Positions 21,935 through 33,291 of a stretch of DNA of 64,000 nt are shown here, in pieces. The DNA is from Bosea sp. PAMC 26642 (lineage in GTDB: Bacteria; Pseudomonadota; Alphaproteobacteria; Rhizobiales; Beijerinckiaceae): positions 620,001 through 684,000 of the forward strand of contig NZ_CP014301.1 of NCBI RefSeq assembly GCF_001562255.1, read 5' to 3'. The notes beneath the pieces were generated by a model. That model was not told the origin of the DNA, made no database searches, and saw only the letters and a list, made by a program, of their open reading frames with translations. Numbering within the stretch: position 1 is the stretch's first letter; each line of letters begins with the position of its first letter. A program made the translations under genes and the position numbers.

Positions 21935-22411
21935 TCACCCGGCCGCCGCCTGCTCGAGCGTGGCGATGTCGATCTTGGTCATCTGCATCATCGCCTGCAT
22001 GACCCGGCCAGCCTTGTCGGGATCGGAATCGGAGAGAAGCGTCAGCAGCCGGTCGGGAACGATCTGCCAGGACAGGCCGAACTTGTCCTTGAGCCAGGAG
22101 CACTGGTCGTAGCGGCCGCCTTCGCCGAGTCTGTCCCAGAAATAATCGACCTCGTCCTGCGAGTCGCAGTGCACGACAAGCGAGATCGCTTCGGTGAATG
22201 TGTGATGCGGCCCGCCGTTCAGCGCGGTGAACTGCAGGCCTTCGAGCTCGAACGAAGCGGTCAGGACGCTGCCCTTTGGGCCCGGTCCGGCATCGCCGCA
22301 GCGCAGGACGGCACCTGCCTTGGCATTCCTGAACACCGACAGGTAGAAGGCGATCGCCTCCTCGGCCTGATCGTCGAACCACAGGAACAGCGTGATCTTC
22401 TGCACTCGCAT
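21935..22411 (-). CDS. VOC-family protein (PhnB-like)
   Basis: Protein of 158 residues of the PhnB-like branch of the glyoxalase/vicinal oxygen chelate fold. It begins MRVQKITLFLWFDDQAEEAI, contains FTALNGGP near residue 68 and the signature WLKDKFGLSWQIVP near residue 105. Such proteins are often named 3-demethylubiquinone methyltransferase by similarity, but the real reaction is unknown. It is divergent from the M20 peptidase gene, with a strong 30-bp palindrome between them, and convergent with the solute-binding protein gene. Confidence 0.88.
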   Translation of the reverse strand: MRVQKITLFLWFDDQAEEAIAFYLSVFRNAKAGAVLRCGDAGPGPKGSVLTASFELEGLQFTALNGGPHHTFTEAISLVVHCDSQDEVDYFWDRLGEGGRYDQCSWLKDKFGLSWQIVPDRLLTLLSDSDPDKAGRVMQAMMQMTKIDIATLEQAAAG

Positions 22412-22462
22412 CGCATGCCTCCTCGCGCTGAAAGCCGGGTTGGGATCGAGATCATAAACCGG

Positions 22463-22492
22463 GCAATAGTTAACTAATAAGTTAACTATTGC
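22463..22492. promoter_or_regulatory. 30-bp palindromic operator
   Basis: Perfect inverted repeat GCAATAGTTAACT-AATA-AGTTAACTATTGC with 13-base arms. It is very AT-rich in a GC-rich context. It lies 52 bp upstream of the VOC gene and 125 bp upstream of the M20 peptidase start, so it could control either or both. No regulator gene is next to it. ArsR- or TetR-type dimers bind sites of this size. Confidence 0.65.
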
Positions 22493-22616
22493 GGGATTGG
22501 ATCGCCTGTCAAGCGTGCCGGGTCCGGCGGCCGTCGGCGCCATGCAGTACGGGCATCGCAGCCGCACCCGCGTCGTCCTTGCTCCGGCCACGCTTCCTCG
22601 CGAAGCTTGCGCCATC

Positions 22617-23732
22617 ATGAGCAGCATCGATCAAACCCTCTCCGCCTTGTCCGTCTGGCTCGCTCTGGAGAGCCCGACCCATCATCTGCCCGGCGTCAAC
22701 GGCATGATGGACCTCGTCGCTGCGGAGGTTGAAGGCCTGCCGATCGCGGTCGAGCGCATTCCCGGCCGCGACGGCCTCGGCGACAGTCTCGTGCTGCGGG
22801 CGGGGCTCGACACTGGCGAGCCGGGCATCGCGGTGATGTCGCATCTCGATACGGTCCACCCGGTCGGCACCAGCGCCCGCGACCTGGCGGTGCGCGTCGA
22901 GGGCGACAGGCTCTACGGCCCCGGCGTCTACGACATGAAGGGCGGCGCCTGGCTCGCGCTGCAGGCCTTCAAGGACGTGGCGCTGGCGGGCCAGGCGAGG
23001 CGGCCGATCACCTTCCTGTTCACGCCCGACGAGGAGATCGGCTCGCCGACGACGCGCGGCCTCATCGAGCAGATCGGCCGCTCCTCGGCGGCCGTGCTGG
23101 TTACCGAGCCGGCGCGCGAGGGCGGCAAGATCGTCACGGCCCGCAAGGGCGTCGGCCGTTTCGACGTCAGGATCGAGGGCCGGCCGGCCCATTCCGGCTC
23201 GCGCCACGCCGATGGCCGCAGCGCCATCCGCGAGGCGGCCCACCAGATCCTGGCGATCGAGGCGATGACGGATTACGCCGCCGGCATCACCACCTCCGTC
23301 GCTTTGGTCGGCGGCGGCACGGCGGCCAACGTCATCCCCCAGCACGCCTGGTTCAGCGTCGATCTGCGCGTCACGAGCCTGGCCGACGGGGTGATGATGG
23401 AGAGCCGCATCCTGAGCCTGACGGCGCGCGATCCCGATGTCACGATCAAGATCTCGGGCGGCATGAATCGACCGCCCTATGAGAAGAGCACTGTCGTCGC
23501 CGCGCTGTTCGAGACCGCCCGCGGCGTCGCCGCCGGGATCGGTTTCGACTTGCAGGACTGCGCCATGACCGGCGGCGGCTCCGACGGCAACTTCACCGCC
23601 GCGCTCGGCGTGCCGACGCTCGACGGCCTCGGCATCGACGGCGATGGCGCCCATACGCTTCAGGAATACGGCCTGATCTCCTCGATCGCCCCGCGCCGGG
23701 CGCTAATTCAGGGGCTGCTTGAGACGGTCTGA
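22617..23732 (+). CDS. M20-family metallopeptidase (glutamate carboxypeptidase type)
   Basis: Zinc-dependent exopeptidase of 371 residues. Metal ligands are seen in SHLDTVHPVG (near residue 78), GPGVYDMKGG (near residue 102) and the catalytic pair in TPDEEIGSP (near residue 138); a late His is in GDGAHTLQE near residue 345. A dimerisation domain lies between residues 175 and 285. I chose the ATG at 22617 since upstream sequence is not family-like. No signal peptide is seen, so it is probably cytosolic. CPG2-like proteins cleave C-terminal glutamate; the exact substrate is unknown. Confidence 0.88.
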   Translation: MSSIDQTLSALSVWLALESPTHHLPGVNGMMDLVAAEVEGLPIAVERIPGRDGLGDSLVLRAGLDTGEPGIAVMSHLDTVHPVGTSARDLAVRVEGDRLYGPGVYDMKGGAWLALQAFKDVALAGQARRPITFLFTPDEEIGSPTTRGLIEQIGRSSAAVLVTEPAREGGKIVTARKGVGRFDVRIEGRPAHSGSRHADGRSAIREAAHQILAIEAMTDYAAGITTSVALVGGGTAANVIPQHAWFSVDLRVTSLADGVMMESRILSLTARDPDVTIKISGGMNRPPYEKSTVVAALFETARGVAAGIGFDLQDCAMTGGGSDGNFTAALGVPTLDGLGIDGDGAHTLQEYGLISSIAPRRALIQGLLETV

Positions 23733-23754
23733 GATTGATCGAGGAACCCCAGCA

Positions 23755-23910
23755 GGGAACCCTCTCCCGGAGGGAGAGGGCAGGGTGAGGGGAAGGCCAT
23801 CGCCCACTGCTGCTATGACGTGCCCGACAGCGCGGTCGCGTTCTCGCCTTGCTGGATATCCGGCCGTCACCTCACCACTGCCCCTCTCCTTGCAGGAGAG
23901 GGGTTCCTCG
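23755..23910. repeat. Hairpin-rich intergenic element (CCTCTCCC type)
   Basis: It contains the stem CCTCTCCCGGAGGGAGAGGG (about 23761-23780) and, 100 bases later, CCCCTCTCCTTGCAGGAGAG (about 23881-23900). Similar CTCTCCC/GGGTGAGGG pieces occur near 12350-12490. It fills the spacer before the secreted hydrolase gene. Confidence 0.5.
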
Positions 23911-24008
23911 CGCCGGACTCTCTTGAGTTGAACGCTTCCGTTCGTCACAAAAATCCGCTCTGATCTGCCCAAGGCCGCATGACGGCCGTCTTGGGAAGGA
24001 TGCAGGGC

Positions 24009-25202
24009 ATGAAGACTTTGATCGCGGCGGCCGTGGGTGCCGCCTGCATGGTGATGGCAGGCCTGACGATGACGGAAACCGCGGCAGCACAGGACCTCAT
24101 GGTCGAGAAGAAAGTCTTCGAGCTGCCGAGCTACACCACGCAGGGCGGCCGGACTCTCAAGAACGTCAAGGTCGGCTGGGAGAGCTACGGCACGCTCAAC
24201 GCCGACAAATCGAACGCGATCCTGATCTGCCATTTCTTCTCCGGAAATTCGCACGCGGCCGGAAAATATGCGGCCGCGGACGCAGCGCCCGGCTATTGGG
24301 ACGCCATCGTCGGCCCCGGCAAGGCGATCGATACCAACAGGTACTTCGTCCTGTCCTCGGACACGCTGGTCAACCTCAACACCGGCGACCCCAAGACCAC
24401 GACGACCGGCCCCGCCTCGCTCGATCCCGACACCGGCAAACCTTATGCGCTCGATTTCCCGGTCGTGACGGTCGGCGATTTCGTCAACGTCCAGAAGGCG
24501 CTGGTCGAAAGCCTCGGCATCAGGAAGCTGGCGCTCGTCGCCGGTCCGTCCATGGGCGCGCTGCAGACCTATGAATGGGCCGCGAGCCACCCCGAAATGG
24601 TGGCCAAGGCCATGCCGGTGATCGGCGCGGCCGAGGCCGACGCGCAGCTGATCGCCTGGCTCGACGTCTGGGCAGCGCCGATCCTGGTCGATCCCAACTG
24701 GAACAAGGGCGATTATTACGGCAAGGCGCCGCCCAATGCCGGGCTCGCCAAGGCGCTGGCCGTGGTCACGCTGCAGGCCAACCATCAGGAATGGGCCAAC
24801 GCCACCTTCGGCCGCCGTGCGGCGAAGGAAGGCGAGGAGCCCGCCAAGGCGCTCGCCAACCGTTTCCAGGTCCAGAGCATTCTCGACACGGCCGGCGAGG
24901 CCCGCGCAAAAGTCTCTGACGCCAATCACTTCCTCTATCTGGTCAAGGCCAACCAGCTTTACGCCGCCGGCGGCGTCTCGCTGGCCGATGCCGCCACCAA
25001 GATCAAGGCGCCGGTGCTGCTGATCACCCAGCCCAAGGATCTCGTCTTCACCGCCGACGCGATCGACCGCACTGCCGAGACGCTCAGGAAGGGCGGCGTC
25101 GACGTCACGCAGGCCTTTCTGCAGGGCACGCGCGGCCATCTCGACGGCGTCATCTCGATGAAGCAGGCGGAAGGCGCGATCCGGGCGTTTCTGGAGAAGT
25201 GA
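24009..25202 (+). CDS. Secreted alpha/beta hydrolase, homoserine O-acetyltransferase-like
   Basis: Protein of 397 residues with the MetX-type alpha/beta-hydrolase fold. The nucleophile elbow is GPSMGALQ near residue 181, the catalytic Asp lies in QPKDLVF near residue 341 and the His in GTRGHLDG near residue 375. Unlike biosynthetic MetX it begins with a Sec signal peptide (MKTLIAAAVGAACMVMAG, cleavage after AAAQ). In-frame ATGs at 23979 and 24000 are alternatives. Export to the periplasm argues against a methionine role and for an esterase or acyltransferase. Confidence 0.8.
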   Translation: MKTLIAAAVGAACMVMAGLTMTETAAAQDLMVEKKVFELPSYTTQGGRTLKNVKVGWESYGTLNADKSNAILICHFFSGNSHAAGKYAAADAAPGYWDAIVGPGKAIDTNRYFVLSSDTLVNLNTGDPKTTTTGPASLDPDTGKPYALDFPVVTVGDFVNVQKALVESLGIRKLALVAGPSMGALQTYEWAASHPEMVAKAMPVIGAAEADAQLIAWLDVWAAPILVDPNWNKGDYYGKAPPNAGLAKALAVVTLQANHQEWANATFGRRAAKEGEEPAKALANRFQVQSILDTAGEARAKVSDANHFLYLVKANQLYAAGGVSLADAATKIKAPVLLITQPKDLVFTADAIDRTAETLRKGGVDVTQAFLQGTRGHLDGVISMKQAEGAIRAFLEK

Positions 25203-25224
25203 GGTTCGGCGGTGGACGGGTCGC

Positions 25225-25857
25225 TCACCCGCCCCCGACGACCGCCTTCACCCCGTCGATCACGAACTGGACCGCCAGCGCCGCCAGGATCACGCCGAGC
25301 AGCCGTGTCAGCACGACATTGCCGGTCACGCCGAGCAGCCTTGCGATCGGCGTCGCCGCGCAGAAGACCGCCAGGCAGGACAGCACCACGAGCCCGCAGA
25401 TCACGGCGAGCCCAGCCAGCATCGCGGGATCGCCACCGGCGCGGCCGGCGAGCAGCATCATCGCCGTCAGCGCGCCGGGCCCCGCCATCAGCGGGATCGC
25501 CAGCGGAAAGGCGGCGACGTTGCGGATGTGGTCCTGGGTGATCGCGGTCTCGGCCGTCTGCGCCTTGCGCTCGTTGCGGCGCTCGAACACCATCTCAAAG
25601 GCGATCCAGAACAGCAGAAGCCCGCCGGCGATGCGGAAGGCCGGCAGCGAGACGCCGAGCGCCTTCAGCACCACGTCGCCCGCCACGCCGAAGAAGGCCA
25701 TGATCCCGAAGGCGATGATGCAGGCCCGGATCGCGACCTGCCGGCGCTCGCCCGCGGTCATGCCGCGCGTCAGCGACAGGAAGATCGGCGCCAGCCCCGG
25801 CGGATCGAGCGTGACCATCAGCGTGACGAGGGCGGAGGTGAGGAAGTCGAGGAGCAT
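25225..25857 (-). CDS. MarC-family integral membrane protein
   Basis: Membrane protein of 210 residues with six predicted helices. The N-terminal motif MVTLDPPGLAPIFLSLT (near residue 14) and a central AFPLAIPLMAGPGALT segment (near residue 108) are typical of MarC. The function of the family is unknown; it is not needed for multiple antibiotic resistance despite the name. I chose the ATG at 25857. It is convergent with the hydrolase gene, 22 bp apart. Confidence 0.88.
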   Translation of the reverse strand: MLLDFLTSALVTLMVTLDPPGLAPIFLSLTRGMTAGERRQVAIRACIIAFGIMAFFGVAGDVVLKALGVSLPAFRIAGGLLLFWIAFEMVFERRNERKAQTAETAITQDHIRNVAAFPLAIPLMAGPGALTAMMLLAGRAGGDPAMLAGLAVICGLVVLSCLAVFCAATPIARLLGVTGNVVLTRLLGVILAALAVQFVIDGVKAVVGGG

Positions 25858-25928
25858 GGCGACAGCATTCGCATGGCGGCGCCGGGCCGTCACCTCGCGC
25901 GAGGCGTTTTCGAATCGCGAATGGCATC

Positions 25929-26040
25929 GTCATTCCGGGCGCAGCGCAGCGGAGACCCGGAAACCATGCCGGAACCCGATGACGTTCTGCTCAGGCATGG
26001 ATTCCGGATCGGCGCCGCTGCGCGGCTTGTGCGGAATGAC
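25929..26040. repeat. Palindromic repeat, GTCATTCCGGG type
   Basis: A 112-bp imperfect inverted repeat with ends GTCATTCCGGGCGCAGCG and GTGCGGAATGAC and inner arms around CCATGCC and GGCATGGATTCCGG. It belongs to the same family as the elements at 11158 and 40932. It lies between marC and gyrA. Confidence 0.8.
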
Positions 26041-26230
26041 GCCGTTGGTGATTGCGGCAGTCGCGTGGCCGCTGATGGACCTGCACGGAACAGGATCCTG
26101 AAATATCCCGATAAGCCGCTGAATTCGCTTCGCTTTTATTTCGCCGGAGAAACAGCCGTTTCGCTGGCCTAAAGCGCCGGAATCGGGTAGCCAGAAGCCT
26201 GAAAAATCACAGGAATCGGGACTTAATCCC

Positions 26231-29014
<2,784 letters not shown>

Positions 29015-29041
29015 GCGGCAGTTACGACGATCGCCTTTTGC

Positions 29042-29452
29042 TCAGGCCGCGCTCTTGCGCGGCCTGCCGCCCTTGCGGCCGTTCTCCCGCGAGGCGGCTG
29101 ACTTGGCGTCTGAGCGGGCCTTGCCGCCGGCCGCTCCGAGTTGGGCCGCCATCCACTGCTTCGAGCCGAAGACACCTTGCAGCAGCGCAGGAATGTAGAG
29201 ATCGGCATCAAGCCGGGGCCAGTGCAGGCCGAGCCCGGTCGGACTGATCTCGATTTCGGCCAGGTCGTCGGGTGCGGCGCTGGCCAGACCTTCGGCAAGC
29301 CGTGTCGGGAATGCGAGCCGAACGCCTGTGTTCAGATCCAGCACGATCCGCGCTGCACGGCGGTCATAGCGCACCGAGACGGCATGACCCGCCTCGCGCA
29401 GAGCCTTCATCCGCGTTTCCGCCTGCTCGAATTCTTGTTCAGTAATTGCCAT
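29042..29452 (-). CDS. DUF2442-domain protein
   Basis: Protein of 136 residues. The DUF2442 core is about residues 25-90 (VSVRYDRRAARIVLDLNTG, then LAEIEISPTGLGLHWPRLDADLYIPALLQGVFG). The C terminus is Lys/Arg/Gly-rich (GRKGGRPRK), suggesting nucleic-acid binding. The start at 29452 overlaps the end of the upstream DUF4160 gene by 14 bp. Pairs of these two families are common, and the layout resembles a toxin-antitoxin module; this role is not proven. Confidence 0.82.
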   Translation of the reverse strand: MAITEQEFEQAETRMKALREAGHAVSVRYDRRAARIVLDLNTGVRLAFPTRLAEGLASAAPDDLAEIEISPTGLGLHWPRLDADLYIPALLQGVFGSKQWMAAQLGAAGGKARSDAKSAASRENGRKGGRPRKSAA

Positions 29453-29687
29453 GGATCGTTCTCCATTCGGCGCAAAGGGATGCCAGTGCCTCGGCGAGAG
29501 CGTCCTTGATCCGACCCAATTCCGACCGGCCGAACCCGAAGGTCTCCCTGAGTTCCGGTGGTCCTTCGGGACAATGCAGGATGAACACCGCTTCGCCGCC
29601 GCCTCCCTTGATATGGACATGCGCAGGACGATGATCGTTGGGGTAGACGATGACCCGCAGTCCATCGAAACGCATAAAGACCGGCAT
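29439..29687 (-). CDS. DUF4160-domain protein
   Basis: Protein of 82 residues, a full DUF4160 domain: MPVFMRFDGLRVIVYPNDH at the start, then R-P-A-H-V-H-I-K-G near residue 20 and ELRETFGFGRSELGRIKDAL near residue 45. The PAHVH segment is the family hallmark. It is the first gene of a two-gene overlap with the DUF2442 gene. Biochemical function is unknown. Confidence 0.82.
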   Translation of the reverse strand: MPVFMRFDGLRVIVYPNDHRPAHVHIKGGGGEAVFILHCPEGPPELRETFGFGRSELGRIKDALAEALASLCAEWRTIHGNY

Positions 29688-29754
29688 TCGACCAGCCTAT
29701 CAAAACCCAAGCGGTTAGGAAATAGGCTCCGATGCTCGACGAATTCGCTGCGCT

Positions 29755-31509
29755 TTACCGCAGCAGCATCGGCAGGATCGCACCCGTAGGGCGCGGAATC
29801 GCGTCGGCGTCGGGCTCGATCGTCGGATTGTCGAACGGACCTCTCAACGTGAAGGGCAGCTTGAGCGAGCCGTTCAGGGGCGAGAGCACCGCGGCCATGT
29901 CGAGCCAGCGCTCGGCGAGCGAAACCTGCCCGCCGAGCGCGACGCGATAGGCCGAGCCGGTCATCTGCGCCTCGGTCACGGTGGCAATGCCGTTCGCGAT
30001 GGTGGCGCTCGCTGTCGCACTCTCGAATGGGGTCTTGCCCTGGCGCCAGTCGCGCAGCGCCACGAGCGGATTGCGCTCGGCCCGGCGCAGCAGATCGATG
30101 AAGCCGAAACCCGCGAGTTCGCCCTGCCGCAGGTTCAGGCTGGCCTTTCCGTTGAATGATCCGACCACCTCTTCCAGTGTCCGGCCGACACCGTCGAGCG
30201 TCAGCTGCAGCCCGCCGATGCCGCTCAGCCGCGCAAGCTCGGGCAGATCGGCGGCAGCCTGACCAAGATTGAGCTTGTCGATGCCGGCCTGCAGCCGGGC
30301 ATCGACGCCGCCGGGAGCGGCGACAGCGAGCAGGCGACCCTTGACGCTGCCGCCATAGGCGCCGGCATGCAGGAGACCGATCTCGAAGCGGCCCTTCTTG
30401 ACCATGAGATAGGTCGCGACGTCGCTGATCCGGGCTTGGCCTATCCGCGCCGCATCGACGGAAATCCGAAGATCGATGTCCTGGCCGGTCATCGGCTCGA
30501 AATCGAGCGGCGTCACGCCGGTTCCAGGGGTGCCGGGGGAGGGCAGGTCGAGCCGGGCGTAGAGCTTGCCGAGATCGAGCGCAGCCCCCGCCAGCGTCCC
30601 CGACAGTGACAGACGGCCGCCGATCTCGGAAAGCTTCAAGACGCCGTCCAGCCGCTCTCCGTCGAGCCCGAGCGAGACATTGGCGAGCGAGATGTCGCGC
30701 GGCTTGATCTGTGCGGCTGCGGACAGGCTGAACGCCTCGATGGCGCCCGCCAGTCGCGGCCGTTCGCCGAACCAGCCGAGCAATGCCGGCAGCGAGCGTC
30801 CTGACAGCGAAAGCTGCCCGTTGATCACCGGATCATGGGCGCCGGAGCGGACCCCATCGAACTTGAGCGCCATGAACTCCGAGGTCGCCATCAAGGCGAG
30901 CCGGGCGTTCTCGCCGACAACGGGCCAGAGCAGGCCGATCGTGGTGGCGGCGCCGCGCCAGTTCAGCGAACCGGAGAGCGAGATCGGCTCGGCCTCCTGC
31001 CGGTCCTCGACGACGAGGTTCACATCGCGCAAAATCGTGCGGATCGCCCCCTGCGCCCGCATGAAGATGGAGCCCGAGGTGATGACGATCTTGCCCTGGT
31101 TCTTCAGGCCCTCAAGATAGGTGAGAGGCGGCGCGAGCCAGCTGGCGAGGTCGTCCTCGCCGTCCTTCACCGCGACATCGATTTGAGGCCCGATCAGCTC
31201 GATGCGATCGAAGGTCAGGCGGCCCGCCAGCAGCGGCAGGAGCCTCGCCCGAGCCCGTAGCCGCACGGCGCTGCCGTTCAGCAATCCGTCGCGCTGGCTG
31301 AAGCCGACATTCGACAGGCTGATCCGCGGCAGCGGCAGGAAGGCGATCTCGGCCTTTTCCAGCCGCGTGACATCGAGGCCGATGCGGTCCTCGATTCCGG
31401 CGATCACATAACGCTCGACGAGCCCGACCGCGACACTCCAGGATTGCAGTCCGAGAAGCAGCAGGGCGATGACGAGGCAGTAGACCAGGATGGAGACGCG
31501 TCGTGTCAT
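29755..31509 (-). CDS. AsmA-family protein
   Basis: Protein of 584 residues. An N-terminal membrane anchor (residues 5-25, ILVYCLVIALLLLGLQSW) is followed by a long beta-rich periplasmic region. The early segment IEDRIGLDVTRLEKAEI..LPRISLSNVGF and the C-terminal AsmA region (ATVTEAQMTGSAYRVALGGQVSLAERWLD in two parts) fit the family. AsmA-like proteins are linked to outer-membrane lipid transport and assembly. It stands alone on the minus strand. Confidence 0.88.
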   Translation of the reverse strand: MTRRVSILVYCLVIALLLLGLQSWSVAVGLVERYVIAGIEDRIGLDVTRLEKAEIAFLPLPRISLSNVGFSQRDGLLNGSAVRLRARARLLPLLAGRLTFDRIELIGPQIDVAVKDGEDDLASWLAPPLTYLEGLKNQGKIVITSGSIFMRAQGAIRTILRDVNLVVEDRQEAEPISLSGSLNWRGAATTIGLLWPVVGENARLALMATSEFMALKFDGVRSGAHDPVINGQLSLSGRSLPALLGWFGERPRLAGAIEAFSLSAAAQIKPRDISLANVSLGLDGERLDGVLKLSEIGGRLSLSGTLAGAALDLGKLYARLDLPSPGTPGTGVTPLDFEPMTGQDIDLRISVDAARIGQARISDVATYLMVKKGRFEIGLLHAGAYGGSVKGRLLAVAAPGGVDARLQAGIDKLNLGQAAADLPELARLSGIGGLQLTLDGVGRTLEEVVGSFNGKASLNLRQGELAGFGFIDLLRRAERNPLVALRDWRQGKTPFESATASATIANGIATVTEAQMTGSAYRVALGGQVSLAERWLDMAAVLSPLNGSLKLPFTLRGPFDNPTIEPDADAIPRPTGAILPMLLR

Positions 31510-31611
31510 GGGCCTCGTGTGGCGGCGTCCAGGCCCTGTGTCAGGCCATGACCGGTTTATGACGATGTCGGAGACTTGTCGAGTTGTCGGGATTCCAGCG
31601 GCGCCCGACGC

Positions 31612-33291
31612 TCACCCCGGCCTTCCGCTGGCGCGCGCCAGCATGATCGCGGGATAGAGCCCGGCCAGCACGATCAGTAGCGCCGCGAGCGCTCCATCCT
31701 CGAAAACACCGCGTGAAGCATGGCCATAGACGGTCGTGGCGAGCGTATCGAGGTTAAGGGGGCGCAAAAGCAGCGTCGCCGGCAATTCCTTCAGACAATC
31801 GACGAAGACGAGCAGGGCGGCTGCCGCGATCGCGGGCCGGGCCAGCGGCCAATGGATCTGGCGGAGCAACTCCGGCGCGCTCGAGCCCAGCACGCGCGCG
31901 GCGTCGTCGATTCGCGGCGAGATTCGCGACAGGCCGCTCTCGATTCCCGAGATCGCGATCGACAGGAAACGCACGACATAGGCGATGACCAGCGCCGCCC
32001 CGCTGCCGAGGATCAGCAGGCCGGGATTGACGCCGAGCCAGGCCACCGAGGCGTTGGCGACGGCGTTGTCGATCGCCGCCAGCGGTACCAGCAGGCCGAG
32101 CGCCAGCACCGTGCCCGGCACGGCATAGCCGAGGGTCGCGATCCGCGCCGCTGCCGGCAGCCATGGCTCGCGCCCGCCGCGCCGCGCTGCGACGATGCCG
32201 AGCCCGAGTCCAACCACGATCGCGGCTGCCAGGCCCGATAAGGTCAGGGCCGTAGCGAGATTGCGCAGCAACGCCGCATCGGTCTTCGCCAGCAGATCGC
32301 GCTCGATCACCTCGACGATCAGAAATCCGGCCGGCAGCACCGCGCCCAGCAGAATCGGCAGCGCGCAGGCCGTGGCGGCCAGAATGCCGCCGCGCCGCGC
32401 CAGTTGCACGCGTCCGACGGCACGGGGCTGGCGCACCGAGAGCGAAAACCGTCGCTGACCGCGCAGCCGCGCCTCTGCCAGGATCAGCAGTACGACCAGA
32501 GCCAGCATGACGCAGGCGATCTGGGCCGCGCCCGCCAGCGAGCCACGGTTGATCCAGGTCGTGTAGATCGACAGCGTCAGCGAGCGCACGCCGAGATATT
32601 CGGTCGCGCCGATGTCGTTCAGCGTCTCCAGCAGCGCCAGCGTCAGTCCCGCGGCAAGCGCCGGTCGCGCCATCGGCAGGCCGACCCTCCAGAACAGCCG
32701 CCCGCGCGCTGCCCCCAGCGTCCGGGCGGATTCGACGATCGCCGCGCTCTGCAGCCCGAACAACGCCCTGACGCTCAGATAGACGTAAGGATAGAGCACG
32801 ATCCCCATCACGAAGATCGCTCCGCCGAGATTGCGCGGATCGGGGAACCAGTACTCGCGCAGGGAACGCCAGCCGGTCAGAGCCCGAAGCGTACTCTGGA
32901 ACGGCCCCTGAAAGCCGAGCAGATCGACGTAGATGTAAGCCGTGATGTAGGTCGGGATCGCCAGCGGCAGCACCAACAGCCATTCGAAGGTGCGCCGCCC
33001 GGGGAAATCATACTGCGTCACGAGCCAGGCCGTGCCGACGCCGACGGCCGCGCAGAGCAGCCCGACGCCCAGAAGCAGCATCGCTGTGTCGGCGAGCGCG
33101 GCGGGAATGACGTTGGCGGCCAGATGCGGCCAGATCGACGCCGCCCGCGGCGACAGCGCCGTCCAGCCCAGCGCCAGCACGGGCAGGGCGACCAGGCCCG
33201 CTCCCGCCAGCGCCGACAAGACGAAACGACTCGACGGCCGCCACCAGGGTGACGACCGTCGCAAATTGGTGCCGGAGAGGCTCAGGCTCAA
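31612..33291 (-). CDS. fbpB: Ferric iron ABC transporter permease (FbpB-like)
   Basis: Double-length permease of 559 residues with about 12 helices and two MetI-type domains. The EAA loops read SARTLGAARGRLFWRVGLPMARPA near residue 190 and AARVLGSSAPELLRQIHWPLARPAI near residue 485 (each in parts). It imports ferric iron delivered by the binding protein. Its start overlaps the binding-protein stop by 4 bp. No ATPase gene follows, so the ATP subunit must be encoded elsewhere. Confidence 0.9.
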   Translation of the reverse strand: MSLSLSGTNLRRSSPWWRPSSRFVLSALAGAGLVALPVLALGWTALSPRAASIWPHLAANVIPAALADTAMLLLGVGLLCAAVGVGTAWLVTQYDFPGRRTFEWLLVLPLAIPTYITAYIYVDLLGFQGPFQSTLRALTGWRSLREYWFPDPRNLGGAIFVMGIVLYPYVYLSVRALFGLQSAAIVESARTLGAARGRLFWRVGLPMARPALAAGLTLALLETLNDIGATEYLGVRSLTLSIYTTWINRGSLAGAAQIACVMLALVVLLILAEARLRGQRRFSLSVRQPRAVGRVQLARRGGILAATACALPILLGAVLPAGFLIVEVIERDLLAKTDAALLRNLATALTLSGLAAAIVVGLGLGIVAARRGGREPWLPAAARIATLGYAVPGTVLALGLLVPLAAIDNAVANASVAWLGVNPGLLILGSGAALVIAYVVRFLSIAISGIESGLSRISPRIDDAARVLGSSAPELLRQIHWPLARPAIAAAALLVFVDCLKELPATLLLRPLNLDTLATTVYGHASRGVFEDGALAALLIVLAGLYPAIMLARASGRPG

